A stretch of DNA of 64,000 nucleotides from Lampris incognitus (Eukaryota > Chordata > Actinopteri > Lampriformes > Lampridae): positions 102,814,806 through 102,878,805 of the forward strand of contig NC_079212.1 in NCBI RefSeq assembly GCF_029633865.1, in the 5' to 3' direction. The notes below the pieces were generated by a model. It did no database searches. It saw only the letters and a program-made list of their open reading frames with translations, and was not told the DNA's origin. Positions 9,903 to 22,461 of the stretch are shown here, in pieces (position 1 is the first letter of the stretch; every line of letters starts with the position of its first letter). Made by a program: the position numbers and the translations under genes.

Positions 9903-11654
9903 TTAACTAAAGGGATGTAAACTGAAATGTTCAAAATGGAATTTGCAGAAATCATATAAATGCTGAGGATGAGAAGTGTTCTGCTGGTTACCATCGTATC
10001 CATCTGTTTGATTTGTGTGCTTCATCTCCACCTCCACAGGATAATGGTCACTGACTTTCAGTGCCTGAAAAAGAGCCTAGAGTCACTGACAGATCCACTG
10101 ACTGACTGACTGACTGATTTTCAACGGCTGCTTAACAAATCGATCAATCCAGGTAAAATCGACTTTTTCTGACCTTGGACAGTAAAGTTAACTTTTTTTT
10201 GAGGGGGCTTTTTTTCTCCCCAATTGTATCCGGCCAATTACCCCACTCTTCCAAGCCGTCCCAGTCGCTCCACCTCCCTCTGCCGATCCGGGGAGGGCTG
10301 CAGACTACCACATGTCTCCTTCGATACATGTTGAGTCGCCAGCCGTTTCTTTTCACCTGACAGTGAGGAGTTTCGCTGGGGGGGATGTAGCGCGTGGGAG
10401 GATCACTCTACCCCGCCCCCCCCGGACAGGCACCCCGACCAACCAGAGGAGGTACTAGTGCAGCGACCAGGACACATACCCACATCCGGCTTCCCACCCG
10501 CAAACACAGCCAATTGTGTCTGTAGGGACGCCCGACAAAGCCGGAGGTAACACGGGGATTCGAACCGTCGATCCCCATGTTGGCCCCTGGATGCCCAGTA
10601 GAGTTAACTTTTGATGAGATAGACAATTCTCTGGCAGTTATAAAAAGTTCCATCACCTAATGCTGGCCGATAAGGAAAAACATTATCAAAGGATTGGACA
10701 GTGGATGGATGGATTGAAATATCATGATATCTGCTTACATATTCAAAAATACCATATCTAAGAGTCCAGGTGAATTTTATCCCATTGAACTCTTTGGTAT
10801 TATGAAGTATAATTATATGTATAATTAATATATATAAATGTCCGTGTGTGTATAATCATATATCATATGAAGTATAGATTAGTGGTGGTTGAAGTGAGTT
10901 ACCCCCTTCAACGTGAATCACTCTGGGTGTCTAGAAAAGCGCTATATAAATGTAATGATGATGATGATGATGATTATTATTATTATATCAAACAAAACGA
11001 GTTCCCTGAAATATTCCCTCAAATTATTCGGACCTTATCGAGTGGAAAATTTTAGGTGCTAGATTCAAGTTATCCTTAATTTAGACAACAAATTGTGTAT
11101 TATATGACAATATCTGAATATCATCACAATTCAATATCACTGAAAGATGATAAATGACAATATTGATGCTACAAAAACATGCCAACCAAGATGCTTCTGG
11201 TATAAAATAAAATTATGGTCAAGAGGTCAGTTTGTTTCAGTGAAAAACACAGGTTTACTATATTATGTCCTTTGAAGTCACTTTGGTGGTAATTGCAGAT
11301 TTCTTGTTGAATTTTATGTCTAAACACAGAATTTACCTGTCCCTCAGTGAGTCCATATGCCATCTGGAAGTTGAAGGGCTTAGCTGAGTTTGGCACAATA
11401 GCTTCCACCATGTCGTCTCCATAGACCACTATTCTGCAGAGACCGACCCAAGACAGAGCCAGTCACATGCACAGTTAAAAGGTTAGCATTTTCCCCCCCA
11501 TTTATTTTGGTCCAAACTACCCTTTCACTAACTGAACTCAAAAGATAGGTTAATTTTTTTTAAACTCAGGCCTCATTAAGCATCATTCAGAATAGTACAA
11601 AATAAATAAATAAATGTTTGCTTCAGTACTGAGGAACCAATTTGCAAAATCTGT

Positions 11655-11705
<51 letters not shown>

Positions 11706-14700
11706 TGTTTGAGAAAGTGCTAAGCGCCAAGTAAAATTCAATCCCTGGATTAAGAATAGCACAAGCAACCAATACTAAAGTTTAGGGCCTTAATATCCTG
11801 AAAATATTACCGCAACTCCAGAACGAACATGTTAGAGCACACAGCTAGAAAAAGACAAACAGTAGCATGTAGAGACAGAATTTCTATCCTGTAAGATAAA
11901 ACTAATTTGGTGCAGTTAAGAGGAAGATGCAGAGATTTCTGACCTTATGCAGTGTTGCTTCTTGGGATGTGTGCACGCGTGTGTTATTACCTATCATACG
12001 TGTGGTCATTTCTAGTGCTGGCAGTGGTGTCCACGTCATCTCCAATCAGCCAGTGGAAGTTCTTGTCTTTACGGATACGGAGGTCCCGCATGTCTTTCTT
12101 AGAGAGGTAGGAGCCATCCGCATTGAAGTCCCCCAGGATCATTATGTTCTACCAAAACAAGACAGCAGAGCGGCAACATGTGCGATTTATTAGCACACCT
12201 TCAGACAAGGTAAGTCTAGTCTGAGATCACCTCGTGTGGTGTTAGGTTGGAAATAAAACCGAGTACATAACTGAACATCAGTGGTCTAGACGGTATATTG
12301 GTTGAACATCATTATTTTAGAGGGAATCGTAACCTCCTGGAAAGCAAGCTATGAGTCATTATAATGAACCCTCGGTTTTCAAGAATGCATTCTAGATCAG
12401 TTGTATTCGATTATGTGCCGTGTGGAGCCATGTGTATGCAGGTTTTCTTTCCAGCCCAACACTAACACTTAAGTGGTTTCACTTGCTACCACACCTTCAA
12501 CCAGGCGAGGGAGGACTAGCTAGTGAAAACAGCTGGTGTAGTGCTGAGTTGGAAGGAAAACCTGCATACACATGGTCCTCCGTGGTGCAAAATTAGATAC
12601 CTCTGATCTAGATCATTGTACAGTTGTGGAATATGTTGGATCCTATGCTGTGGATCATCTTAAACCCCCGAGAGAACATTCACAGTGTTGTAAAACACAG
12701 GATGCTAGATCAATGACGTTCTCTGGCACATGAAGCGTCATTGTTAACGCTGTAGGAAGAAGACAGCCTGCTCATCACTACTTAGACCGATGTATTTAGA
12801 GTTGTTTTCAATCATCCTCATGTAATTGTCACTGTACAAATTGATTTTTAGGGAATAGCATGTTATTCTCAGCTAAAGCTGGGTATCTATCTTTCACCAA
12901 AAATGTCAACAAAACTACCTCTTTGTATCTTGTATTAAAAAGAATATACTGGGGCATCTGGGTGGCGTAGCGGTCTATTCTGTTGCCTATGAACGTGGGG
13001 ATCGCCGGTTCGAATCCCCGTGTTACCTCTAGCTTGGTCAGGTGTCCCTACAGACACAATTGGCCGTGTCTGTGGGTGGGGAGCCTGATGTGGGTATGTG
13101 TCCTGGTTGCTGCACTAGCGCCTCCTCTGGTCGGTCAGGGCACCTGTTCAGGGGGGAGGAGGAACTGGGGGGAATAGCGTGATCCTCCAACGCGCCACGT
13201 CCCCCTAGCGAAACTCCTTACTGTCAGGTGAAAAGAAGCGGCTGGTGACTCCACATGTATCGGAGGAGGCATGTGGTAGACTACAGCCTTCCCCGGATCA
13301 GCAGAGGGTGGAGCAGTGACTGGGACAGCTCGGAAGATTGGGGTAATTGGCCAGATGCAATTGGGGAGAAAAGGGGGGGGGGGGGATCCAATCCATAAAA
13401 AAAAAAAGTATATACAGGACCTGTCAGTGTAGAGCTGAAGACTTTGTGCCATTAATCCGAATAGCTTCTTCAGTTCTGCTTTTCAATGGGAAAATCATGG
13501 TGCTTGAGGAGCGATGTCACGCTCAGAGGGTACCAAAAGCAAAGCATCTTCAGAGCGGGTGTCCTTATGCACATCCTCTTTCATCAGAAGCAGCAGCTTC
13601 GCCGGAGGTCCAAATGCTGGGATTTCTCCATCGGAAATCCCAAATGGAGAAGCGGTTTGGATGAATGGCGAAAAGTCTTCAACTCTGCAGTGTCAAGTCC
13701 AGTTGAGTGTTTCATATATTTGATTTTTTTTTAGCAATATATTTATTAGTTTTCATTTTTACAGCAAGTAGATGATAGATGGATACATTATGAAATTCAT
13801 AAGAAGAAAAAAGTACTAAACAATAAAAACAAACAAACCAGAAACACAGCTCAGATTCATACACAACCCCAGCAGCTACAATGATAATGTGCAATCAGGA
13901 AAACCCCTGCAGCATGATGGCAGAGACACCAGGCTCTTTGTAGTCCAGATAGGGTTCCCAAATTTTTATAAAATTGGTCTGTTTTTGAATGTGATATGCA
14001 TGTAAGATACTCTAATGGCACTAAATCAGACAGCACTCTCGGCAAGCCTTGAACGGTTGGTACATTTTCATTAATCCACTGCAATAAAATGCTCTTCCTT
14101 GCAGCATAAGTAATCATGCAGTACAATCTCTTATTGTTTTCTAATGTTACATATCTGCTTTGGAGGCCCAGGATGAGGGACAATGGGTCTGTCTCTAGTT
14201 CCAAACCCAGTATTTTGTTTTCTATTTCAGATAGCACACTGGACCTTTGCAGCTTATGGAATGACCAAAGACAATGAGTTAGAGTACCAATTTCTGTCTT
14301 GCATTTAAGGCACATGGGTGAAAGAGTAGGCTTGAAATGATCTCTGCGATTAGGGGATATGTAAATTCTGTGCATAATCTTAAACTGTATTGCTCTGGTA
14401 TGATTGCCATATATGCGATTTTGATATATTTCCTGTGTGCCCAATGTGAAACAGAACACATATGATGGCTGGTGCATCTGTATAATTGATCCTCACATCA
14501 GTCCTCCACTTCCTCTTGACATCCTGGAAGACGTCATACAGCTCATCCAACTCCCTGTCTGAGTCATCTGGCTTAGTGTGGACCGGAATCAGCACCAGGT
14601 CCTTCAAGACTGGTCCAGGGATACACACACACAAATGCACATTGATAGATATGCAGAGAGATGGGAAAAATACATATTCACATCCAGGTATGACGCACAC

Positions 14701-15085
14701 ACAGATACATAAAAAGATAGACAGGAAGGCCGGCATATAGAGAAATTCACACACAACCAAGTAGTAGGCGGATACAGTCACACAAACCTAATGCATATAT
14801 ATATATATATATTCACAGAAACACACAAAAAATGATAACACACAGAGGCAGACTCACAGAGAGAAAGCCACACAAACTAACTAATTTAATATAATTATGT
14901 GGTGCAAGAATGGTATCTTAAGTACTGGAGATAAACCATACCTTATATATAATACACAATATATATTGTGTATTATATACGTATAAGGTAAGAAAGAAAG
15001 GAAAAAGGAAAGTAAGGCAAGCTGTATGCATTAGTTGTAGGTATAGTATGGGAGAGATAGACAAACATGGGCATTATAGATAAGA

Positions 15086-15137
<52 letters not shown>

Positions 15138-15234
15138 ATGTATGTATATATAGCAGCTGATGAGTGCGAGACACATGAAACAGGCCTGTACTGCTATGCA
15201 TTAAAACTTTTTTCCCTGCATCTGTATTGATTTT

Positions 15235-15305
<71 letters not shown>

Positions 15306-15453
15306 AGATGTGTACAAACACATGTAGTGTTGCATACCAGTACAAGGACATTTGAATCGGAGGATGTAGGGATCTCTGGCAAAAATATCTTCTTTCTCAG
15401 TGGCCTGGTCATCGAATTGGTATGTGCCAACCAAATCTACCAGGTCATCCCTT

Positions 15454-15509
<56 letters not shown>

Positions 15510-16387
15510 TGCAAGTGTTTGTATTGTCGTGTGTTCCTCCCAACCCAGCTTGCCAGCTGCCTCACTAATACTCAACATCTTAATTTTACTCCTATAGTTT
15601 GATTTGAGGACTAGCTTCTTTTGATTTATTGCTATTTCTTATATGTTGTCTGTAGTTGCACGTCAAACAGTTGCTTTTGGCAACTGTTAGCTTGTCTGCG
15701 CTGCAGTTACAGTGCAATAACATAGAAAGCCACTAAAATATGATGCCATCGTCTTTGCAGATGCATATGTGGAAAGCGAATTTACATTTTCACTGGGTGT
15801 GTGCCAGAAATGCTGAGGTTCTGTGAGAGGCCCCTTGACAAAGTTTTAAGAAAATGCTGTGCCAGTGCATAAATAAGGCTGCTGTGCTGTACTGTACCGA
15901 GAACCGATTTTAGCCATGGACCCTTTCACACCATTTCACCGCATTCACCGCCACATACTATTGCCACATTTTAGATATGAAAAGGGTAAATGAAAACATT
16001 ATTGGTGGGGATGCAGATACACTAATAATTTGTGTCTACTGAGGACCCATTTTTCAGACCCGCTGCAATTCAACCAATGGCCAGTGTCCAAGTCTTATTT
16101 CTAGAATTAACGATCAACTGGTAGTCAGACAAATTATTCAAGACATCTACAGTCATGCTTATTTTTTCTTAATACTGTGGAGTCTCTTGTTAAGTTGTTA
16201 GTTACTCCTCATGAGCCTCAGCTGTAGAGAGACAGAGTTCACCTGTAGAGGAACATGTACTGCTCCTTGTAGCACGTCCTGCCCAGACGAGAGCTGATCT
16301 TCAGACTGTAGTGGTGCTGCTCTGCACTGGCTCTTTACACGCACACACACACACACACATACACACAGACAGACAGACAGGCAGGTA

Positions 16388-16435
<48 letters not shown>

Positions 16436-16646
16436 GGCAGGTAGACAGACTCGCAGACACACAGGCAAACAGACAAATTAACACACAGGCATACATACAG
16501 ACAAATTAACATAGACACACAGACAGGCAGACAGATACAGACAGACAGGCAGGTAGACACACACAGACACACACAGACATACACAAACACACAGGCAGGC
16601 AGACAGACAAATTAACACACAGACAGACAGACAGACAGACAAATTA

Positions 16647-16677
<31 letters not shown>

Positions 16678-16820
16678 AGTTAACACACAGGCACACATAC
16701 AGACAAATTAACATAGACACACAGACAGGCAGACAGATACAGACAGACAGGCAGGTAGACACACACAGACACACACAGACATACACAGACACACAGGCAG
16801 GCAGACAGACAAATTAACAC

Positions 16821-16873
<53 letters not shown>

Positions 16874-17780
16874 TTAACAGACAGACAGAGACATACATAC
16901 AGACAGACAGGCAGGCAAACAGACAGACAGACAGACAGACAGACAAATTAAAACACAGGCACACAGACAGACAGATATTAACACAGACAGAAAAACAGAA
17001 AGATAGACAAATTAACTCACAGGCACACAGACAGACAGACAAATTAACACAGAGGGACAGAAGTGAAGACACAAGAGGGTTTAGAGACAGACTGAAGTCA
17101 AATTAAGCCACATTCATTTCCGACTTGCTTTTCAAAAACACCTTTCGTCACAAATGATTTTCAGAGTACCAGCACATAAACAATAAAGACAAAACCAGAC
17201 ATATTACAAATACAGCCTTATCATATGAGACTTAATGAGACAGACAGCTTAGTTGTTGGTCAACGCATAGCAGTTTGTATGTATTTTTTTTGGGTCATTG
17301 CTGAAAATGATGATAATATTGACAGAACAGACACTGGTCTTACTTGTTTAGGGCATCGAGGAAGATTTTGACCGATTCACCGCTAATGTCCACCACCTCC
17401 ATAATCACAATGATGTCATACCGAGATACTATCTGATGGTGAGACAGAAATGGGGGGTAAGAGTGATAGAAGAGACAAGTACAAGATACTATTTGTGTGG
17501 AACCATTAACACAGCAACAGGTGGAAGGTATACAGAGAGAAGAGCAGGGAAATGCAGAGGACGATGACAACGAGAGGCAAGACAAGACTAGGTGTCCAAC
17601 ATTTGTCTGATATTTCAGTGGAATTTGAATTTGACAAGCCTGAAGCAAAGAAGGAATACATGACGGCAGTATGTGAGGTGACGGTTATCCATACCTTTAC
17701 CAGAATAGCAAGCACAGCTGGGTCTGACACTTTGGAGATCCCAAACCTCTGGATGTTAAACGATGCTATTTTCATGGCAG
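9903..17780 (-). CDS. dnase1l4: Deoxyribonuclease I-like 4, complete eight-exon gene
   Basis: A Ca/Mg-dependent endonuclease of the DNase I family. The start is ATG at 17775-17773 and the stop TAA at 9905-9903. Coding exons: 17695-17775, 17344-17432, 16243-16332, 15338-15450, 14497-14609, 11991-12148, 11337-11433 and 9903-10064. All junctions are GT-AG and the phases agree, giving 903 nt or 300 residues. Family motifs appear in order: [20 protein letters not shown] (catalytic Glu); [11 protein letters not shown] (second Glu); VLIPVHTKP (His); [10 protein letters not shown] (Asp, Asn); [14 protein letters not shown] (Asp); and SDHYPVEVE (the Asp-His pair). There is no signal peptide; dnase1l4-type proteins in fish start this way, which suggests an intracellular enzyme. 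An acceptor 5 nt before the ATG means a non-coding 5' exon lies upstream. Introns carry SINEs, an L1 remnant, a MITE and long TG/CA runs next to three acceptors. The tail after VEVE (about 40 residues) is longer than usual for the family. Confidence 0.95.
10197..10601 (-). repeat. tRNA-derived SINE (GTAGCGG family), 11-bp TSD
   Basis: A reverse-oriented copy whose minus strand holds the B box GGTTCGAATCCCCGTGTTAC, GTCCCTACAGACACAATTGG, GTGAAAAGAAACGGCTGGCG and a tail ending in GGATACAATTGGGGAGAAAA. AGTTAACTTTT flanks it at 10186-10196 and 10602-10612. It lies in the last intron of dnase1l4. Confidence 0.88.
11652..11710. repeat. (TG)n microsatellite
   Basis: A long GT run in the dnase1l4 intron between exons 6 and 7. 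Confidence 0.9.
12391..12612. mobile_element. Palindromic MITE, about 222 bp
   Basis: Inverted ends start TCTAGATCAG (12391) and end CTGATCTAGA (12612). The arms of about 70 bp share CATGTGTATGCAGGTTTTC and a GTTGGRAGGAAAACCTGCAT-like core. There is no coding capacity. It lies in the dnase1l4 intron between exons 5 and 6. The superfamily is unclear because no definite target duplication was identified. Confidence 0.72.
12951..13405 (+). repeat. tRNA-derived SINE (GTAGCGG family)
   Basis: A nearly complete forward copy. The tRNA-like head has GGTGGCGTAGCGGTCTATTC and CGGTTCGAATCCCCGTGTTA; the body has GACACAATTGGCCGTGTCTG and GCATGTGGTAGACTACAGCC; the tail is a G-run and then A-rich. The flanks AGAATATAC and AGTATATAC are an imperfect target duplication. 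It is intronic in dnase1l4. Confidence 0.88.
13735..14480 (-). mobile_element. 5'-truncated L1-like LINE (ORF2 C-terminus)
   Basis: The minus strand encodes the C-terminal part of an L1-type ORF2, including [40 protein letters not shown] (the CCHC-like region) and [20 protein letters not shown]. The 5' end is truncated and small indels are present near the 3' end. It lies in the dnase1l4 intron between exons 5 and 6, in the same orientation as the gene, and ends only about 20 bp from the exon 5 donor. Confidence 0.82.
15087..15152. repeat. (TA)n(TG)n(TATG)n microsatellite
   Basis: A compound run in intron 4 of dnase1l4. The sequence after it (GACACATGAAACAGGCCTGT then ACTGCTATGCATTAAA) recurs next to the microsatellite at 58320-58506, so the tract probably sits inside a small mobile element of that family. 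Confidence 0.85.
15237..15304. repeat. (CA)n microsatellite
   Basis: A CA run about 35 bp from the donor of dnase1l4 exon 4 (on the minus strand it reads TG). It is translated in all frames as cysteine/valine strings and is not coding. Confidence 0.9.
15457..15507. repeat. (CA)n microsatellite at a splice acceptor
   Basis: On the minus strand this is (TG)25 followed by TTTGAAG and then exon 4 of dnase1l4. It takes the place of the usual polypyrimidine tract. Confidence 0.9.
16338..17060. repeat. CAGA/CACA minisatellite with ~200-bp higher-order unit
   Basis: About 720 bp of degenerate CAGACAGA, CACACA and GACAAATTAACA units. A longer block (ACATACAGACAAATTAACAT then AGACACACAGACAGGCAGAC) occurs near 16490 and again near 16690, giving a repeat of about 200 bp. 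The array begins within 6 bp of the acceptor of dnase1l4 exon 3. The long cysteine-rich reading frames across it are artefacts of the repeat. Confidence 0.9.
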
Positions 17781-18246
17781 CTGCAGAACATTAGGACAAC
17801 AGGTCAACAGTGTTTTAATGAAAACGGTTAAGTTTTTCTTGTGTGTGTCTGTGTGCTTGGGTTTAAACATGTGTGTTTTACTGTGTTTATGCTTCCGCGC
17901 CGTATCTCTAAGATGATAGTTAGCATACTACTATAAAACCCGCTGAGACAGACAACTTGCCCGAGGAAATGCTATTTATGGTTTACTACATGCTGTGGAG
18001 ACATTCTTGGCAGTGTGTTCCTGATTTAATGTTATGGGCATGTGTTTGCCATGTCTTCCTGGAAACATTAATATGATAGAATATTTGGGTTGACTGAGCA
18101 TGTAAGCCTTTTCATCAGCAACATGTAGTCACAGGGCTCCGCTGCTGTTGACTGGGAGCTGTCCAGTTCAACTGTCCAGATGGTTTCTGGGGGTTGACCT
18201 GGACTACCGCTGTCTCTTATTGATCCGATTCAACGTTCTGTGATTT

Positions 18247-18439
18247 TCTTTCTTTTTTCGGGGGCTTTTTTCTCCCCAATTGTACTTGGTCAATTACCCA
18301 ATTCTTCTGAGCTGCCCCGGTCTCTGCTACACCCCCTCTGCCGATCCAGGGAGGGCTGCAGACTACCACGTCTCCTCCGACACATGTGGAGTCACCAGCT
18401 GCCTCTTTTCGGGTGTCCCTACAGACATAATTGGCCTTG
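18247..18439 (-). repeat. Truncated tRNA-derived SINE (GTAGCGG family)
   Basis: It carries the 3' half of the family in reverse (CTCCCCAATTGTACTTGGTC, then AGGGCTGCAGACTACCACG), joined to a short piece of the forward body (GGTGTCCCTACAGACATAAT). Two copies recombined or one inserted into the other. Confidence 0.75.
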
Positions 18440-18862
18440 TCTTTTTTCTTTTGGATTTTTCTCCCTTTTTTCTCCCTAATTGTACTTGGCCAATTACCCT
18501 ATTTTCCGAGCTATCCTGGTCGCTGCTCCACCCCCTCTGCTGATCAGCGAGGGCCTCCTCCAATACATGTGGAGTCGCCGGCCGCTTCTTTTCACCTGAT
18601 AGTGAGGAGTTTCGCCAGGGGGACGTAGCGCGTGGGAGGGTCATGCCCGATTCCCCCTCCCCCTGAACAGGCACCCCGACTGACCAGAGGTGCTAGTGCA
18701 GCGAACAGGACTCATACCCACACCTGGCTTCCCACCTGCAGACACAGCCAACTGTGCCTGTAGGGATGCCCAACCAAGCTGGAGGTAACACGGGGATTCA
18801 AACCACCGATCCTCGTGTTGGTAAGCAAGGGAATAGACCGCCACGCTACCTGGACACAGACT
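18440..18862 (-). repeat. tRNA-derived SINE (GTAGCGG family), full copy
   Basis: A reverse copy from the tail (TCTCCCTAATTGTACTTGGC) to the tRNA-like head (minus-strand GGTAGCGTGGCGGTCTATTC). It directly abuts the truncated copy at 18247. Confidence 0.85.
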
Positions 18863-19023
18863 TAAATATGAAAGGATTAGCATTTTCTCTCACAGCAAGC
18901 TGTCAACCTTCATTTATCATCTACCTTCTACTGCTCAGTGCCAATGACTTCATTTTTGCCAAATCTGTCCATCTAGACGGAAAGGGTACTGTTTTATCAC
19001 CCCCATTTATGTGTCTCTCTCAG

Positions 19024-19025
<2 letters not shown>

Positions 19026-19086
<61 letters not shown>
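19026..19086. repeat. (CA)n microsatellite
   Basis: About 30 CA units with no coding context. Confidence 0.9.
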
Positions 19087-19090
<4 letters not shown>

Positions 19091-20784
19091 TTCCCTGTAG
19101 GCTACGAGCCCTCATTCATTGTGCAGTACCGCCAGGGGCTGATCTTGCGATCTAATTGGAGCATTTTAACAGCTGCATTCCTCTAGTTATTGGGAATTTT
19201 GCGGGGAAAATGGGAGGAAATGACCTCCGGTCCCCGCAGTTTAGTCTCTAAAACGTTGGTGTTTAAGTCTAAGCCAATGCAATATTATCACATGTGCGTA
19301 CTATAGAGACCTATCATTTCCTAAATGTCTTATCTTGTTTACTAAATTTAAGGTTCTCTTTGTTTTGTGTCATATGCTATTACGTGGCGTTTCATGTGAG
19401 CTACCCATTAACTCCTTGCACGTGAGTTTAATCAAAAAATAAAAAAGATGTGAAGGAACCTAGTTATTTTATGTTATGTAACCTAGACCGAGACTAAATG
19501 CGAATAGACTAAATCTGTTGGTAATGTGTCATTGTTTTTAACAAAACAGTATTCACACCGATAAGACTTCCATGCATGATGACTCCCCCATTACACCCCA
19601 TTATCTTGCCATCATTTGATTTACAGGCATCGTTGAAGTTTTATCACAGGCATGTAAAGGTCCCCAAGAGGCCTCCTCCACTGACATTTACTTTTCAATG
19701 GTTCATGAAAAGGGATAAATCTCATATGCCATATCGCTGTCGAAACATGCAGACAGGAAGCCGATGCGGTCTAAAGGGACATTTTACTTTGCCATCAGCA
19801 TTTAAATTTGGGCATTACGTTCCTTTGTTCTGCGTGTGTCCTATAGAACAAGATGCCATTTTTGATTAGCAAAATGACAAGCAAACAAGCAAAGATCAGA
19901 GCCACAGCATGCAGACAAATGATGCAACACAAAGTCTTATCTTACATTTGCCATCCAGTCTAATCTACTGGGAGATGAGAAAGATATGTGGTGCGTGGGT
20001 GTTGAGTAATTTTATTGAAGAGAGAACATTTGCGGTGATAACGGAGAACAACTGCTCAATCAACATCCTTTCACCTTCGGGGATTTCAGAAGCATTATCA
20101 GACTCAGAATTTGAATCTGTTCCATCACCAAGAAGGTTTTCACATAGAAATCCAGCTGCACATGACAAAGTGCCGGCAGATAGGGAAGTCGGTCTTATGG
20201 TGGGGGAAAAAAAACTTGGCAGGAGGGATATCAGCACAGCGCTGATGTTTGAGACGACGTTTGAATCAAAGAGCAGGAAGACAAAGACAGGGAAGACAGA
20301 GAGCCCTCTTCCAAAGAGTTTTGGATGTTTTGATGTCGGCCATGACAACAGAAGCTGAAGAGTAATGTGATGTGATAAGAGAAGAAGGCACCAGAAGGTG
20401 CACGTTGTAGTTTTGATAGGCCAAATGGCAGATTCCACAGGGACAAATGGGAATTGGCCGTGTGTATGGGTACCATACTTGGATGACATGTAAAGTGAGG
20501 TGCCAGTTATGATTAGTGATATACTACAGGACCTTTTGGCCAAGTCTCACCCTGGCCATCATCCCATCCTGTTAGATTGATAGACTCCTTGGCACTCCCA
20601 TGACCAGTATCTGACCAGGAAGTGACCAAAGAATCAGATGTTCTCAAGATTGAAAATACAAATGTTATGAAAAGTGAAAATAAATCATGTTTTGAACCAC
20701 TAACTGTTAAAACTGCTTCAGAGCAGCCAGCCCTTGCTTGAGTTAACAGAAAACTGCTAATCCACGATGAGGGTCAATTTAAGT
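19087..20784. other. Unassigned sequence with unrecognised open frames
   Basis: Open frames of 97-192 codons cross this stretch on both strands. One minus-strand frame has an acidic stretch (GTDSNSESDNASEIPEGE), like the N-terminus of some piggyBac-derived proteins. No catalytic motif, inverted repeat or splice structure supports that. Treated as unknown, possibly a degraded DNA transposon. Confidence 0.3.
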
Positions 20785-21127
20785 AGCTCTGCGGTGGCCC
20801 AGTGGTTAGCACTGTTGCCTCACAACAAGAAGGTCCTGGGTTCGAACCCAGGCCGTCCCAGGTCCTTTCTGTGTGGAGTTTGTATGTCCTCCCCGTGTCT
20901 GCGTGGGTTGTCTCCGGGTGCTCTGGTTTCCTCCCGCCATCAAAAAGACATGCATGTTAGGGTTAATATTCCTGCCTGTGCCCCTGAGTAAGGCAATGGA
21001 AAGAAGAACTGGAGTTGGTTCCCGGGTGCTGCAGCTTCCCACTGCTCCTATACCATAGAATGGGTTAAATGCAGAGGACAAATTCATTGTAACCAAACAA
21101 CTGTGCAATGACAAAATAAAGCAGCGT
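20785..21127 (+). repeat. V-SINE, complete
   Basis: The tRNA-like head has GGTGGCCCAGTGGTTAGCAC and GGTCCTGGGTTCGAACCCA. The conserved central domain follows (GTGTGGAGTTTGTATGTCC, TCTGCGTGGGTTGTCTCCGG, TTTCCTCCCGCCATCAAAAA), and the tail ends in CAATGACAAAATAAAG. This is the standard V-SINE order. Confidence 0.88.
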
Positions 21128-21258
21128 TCTTTCTTTCTCTTTGAATGACCCTCATGGAAGAAACAGTTGGTAAAACAGGTCTCTCTTCTTCATAGTCACG
21201 TAACCACCTGTCTTCCTTTTATGCTTAATCAATGGATCATATTTATCCAAATAACAGA

Positions 21259-21697
21259 TTTACGGGCATCCGGGTTGCATAGCGGTCTATTCTGTTGCCT
21301 ACCAACACGGGGATCGCCAGTTCGAATCCCCGTGTTACCTCTGGCTTGGTTGGGCATCCCTACAGACACAATTGGCCGTGTCTGCAGGTGGGAAGCCGGA
21401 TGTGGGTACGTGTCCTGGTCGCTGCACTGGCGCCTCCTCTGGTCGGTTGGGGCGCCTGTTCGGGGGGGGGGGGACTGGGGGGAATAGCGTGATCCTTCCA
21501 TGCGCTGCATCCCCCTGGTGAAAGTCCTCACTGTCAGGTGAAAAGAAGTGGCTGGTGACTCCACATGTATCGGAGGAGGCATGTGGTAGTCTGCAGCCCT
21601 CCCTGGATCGGCAGAGGGGGTGGAGCAGTGACCGGGACGGCTCGGAAGAGTGGGGTAATTGGCCAAATGCAATTGGGGTGAAAAAAAAGGGGGGGGA
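21259..21697 (+). repeat. tRNA-derived SINE (GTAGCGG family), 11-bp TSD
   Basis: A full forward copy: the head contains ATAGCGGTCTATTCTGTTGC and AGTTCGAATCCCCGTG, and the tail contains AATTGGGGTG followed by A- and G-runs. CAAATAACAGA flanks it at 21248-21258 and 21698-21708. Confidence 0.9.
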
Positions 21698-21708
21698 CAA
21701 ATAACAGA

Positions 21709-22461
21709 GGTACATGTTTTCTGTACAACTGACATCTTGTCCAAGTTTAGACATGCTGTAGGAAAACAAGGGCTGCAGCTTAAACGCAGGAACAGCTCAT
21801 GCAGAAGACCGGAGGCCATTGGAAAGACATGACAATCTGAACATCTCATAAATTTGATTTGTGATGCACTTTATCCCATAAATCACTAAAGGATCATTTT
21901 CTTGTTTTTTGTCAATGCTTTTTTTTTTTGGTGTGGTTTAAAAGACTTACATGCTATGATTACTCTCCGAAGGCTAACCTTATATGCTGAAAAAATGTTT
22001 CAATAAAAGATGTTAAATCAGTTTATTTTTTGTTGTAAATGCATTATTATTAACAGTAGTAGCAGTTATAATGGTAATTTCATACACACTGGACTTATAT
22101 ATATTTCTCTGTTTGTGTGCACATTTGCTTCCTTGGCGTGCTCATGGATAAAGATGGCCGACACAGCATTGATGTCAGTGTTTCTATATGCTTACATGTA
22201 CGGTAACAGTCACAAGTGAGACTTTGTGCTATAAGAATAAAAAGCAACTTGTTAAGGAAAATGAAAACTGCCACCTATGAAATGCACAGTTTTACTGATA
22301 GCAGAAAAGGGAAATAAAACGGAAATGAGAAAAAAAAACTACATTGCTCCTCCAAAGTGCATAGCAGCACATCTTTCATTCTCAGTCATGTCTTTCACAG
22401 GAGATTTAGTTTATTATCAGATCAGCTTCTTAAATGCATCAGAATAAACTATGAGAAGCAT
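21709..22461. other. Intergenic sequence
   Basis: AT-rich; no gene or repeat recognised. Confidence 0.4.

Noticed and set aside
9925-10010. Hydrophobic alternative-frame tail of dnase1l4
   Set aside because: It is out of frame with the SDHYPVEVE exon; the in-frame reading ends at 9903.
12951-13040. Possible tRNA gene (GGTTCGAATCCC B box)
   Set aside because: It is the head of a SINE found in about eight copies in the window.
15031-15602. Long open frames of Cys-Val or Thr-His repeats on both strands
   Set aside because: They are translations of CA/TG microsatellites; only the short stretch 15338-15450 is a real exon.
16198-17072. Three cysteine/leucine-rich frames of 104-130 codons
   Set aside because: They come from the CAGA/CACA minisatellite; only 16243-16332 is coding (dnase1l4 exon 3).
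19909-20543. Overlapping 149- and 192-codon frames, perhaps piggyBac-derived
   Set aside because: No catalytic motifs, no TTAA-flanked ends, no consistent homology; left as unassigned.
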